Below are positions 32,625 through 32,700 of a stretch of 32,700 nt of DNA, piece after piece. The stretch is taken from the NCBI RefSeq assembly GCF_024220515.1, contig NZ_JAMXOT010000231.1:1-32700 (forward strand), given 5' to 3'. This stretch comes from Oscillatoria sp. HE19RPO (lineage in GTDB: Bacteria; Cyanobacteriota; Cyanobacteriia; Cyanobacteriales; Laspinemataceae). Made by a program: the position numbers and the translations under genes. The notes below the pieces were generated by a model. The model did no database searches. It was given only the letters and a program-made list of their open reading frames with translations, and was not told the DNA's origin. Each line of letters starts with the position of its first letter. The stretch's first letter is position 1.

Positions 32625-32676
32625 TGTCGGAGTAAATGCTTGCGCCCTCCGGAGGGCGCAAGCATTTACTCCGACA
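32625..32676. repeat. 52-bp perfect palindrome without loop
   Basis: The left half (32625-32650) and right half (32651-32676) are exact reverse complements, with the axis at CTCC|GGAG. The core ATGCTTGCGCCC / GGGCGCAAGCAT is shared with the hairpin in the element at 25247-25566, but the outer arms differ. Confidence 0.92.
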
Positions 32677-32700
32677 CATACCTTCCTTTCAGTTGAACGT

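Overview
The window comes from a cyanobacterium, most likely a filamentous gliding one of the Oscillatoriales type. HIP1 octamers (GCGATCGC) are scattered throughout. The gene set includes geranylgeranyl reductase (chlP), the clock-output regulator RpaA, an NtcB/CnaT pair, an SLH-type porin, a Psb34/ssl1498-type thylakoid protein and hormogonium-polysaccharide (hps) genes. The genus cannot be fixed from the sequence alone. No tRNA, rRNA, CRISPR array, phage or transposase gene was found.

Layout. 1-541: a 90-bp tandem repeat array. 542-2134: a short Hsp70-like protein (-). 2893-6301: two tandem methyl-accepting chemotaxis proteins (+). 6356-7335: a HIT protein, then two tandem gene copies for an identical 56-residue Psb34-like protein, each preceded by a perfect HLR1 (RpaB-type) site (-). 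7984-13286: four hps-type genes (polymerase-like membrane protein and three glycosyltransferases, +), then a secreted TPR protein. 14504-17332: peptide-type ABC transporter permease and binding lipoprotein (-). 17628-19550: response regulator-PAS-PAS-adenylate cyclase (-). 20526-20882: small secreted protein. 21363-21863: YidD-like protein with a cysteine-rich tail (-). 22071-23291: chlP (+), convergent with rpaA (23568-24302, -). 24598-27793: mobA, cnaT and ntcB (-), a nitrate-assimilation group, with a consensus NtcA-activated promoter in front of ntcB. 28116-29816: SLH/OprB porin (-). 30155-31555: HEAT-repeat protein (-). 31556-32700: mostly non-coding, with repeats.

How the parts relate. 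The MCP pair and the hps genes both fit gliding motility: signal sensing and secretion of the polysaccharide that filaments glide on. The ntcB-cnaT-mobA group fits nitrate use: two factors needed for nir operon expression and one enzyme for the nitrate reductase molybdenum cofactor. The structural genes (nirA, nrt, narB) are not in the window. The Psb34 copies, chlP and rpaA belong to photosynthesis and its light/clock control.

The least ordinary part is the non-coding DNA. At least three miniature inverted-repeat element families are visible. Family A has three copies near 120-130 bp. Family B has two copies near 185 bp with 8-9 bp flanking duplications, and one carries a family A copy inside it. 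Family C is a single 320-bp element with perfect 14-bp terminal inverted repeats, perfect 12-bp flanking direct repeats and an internal 65-bp tandem array. Several hairpins keep the same loop or core while their arms differ in a paired way.
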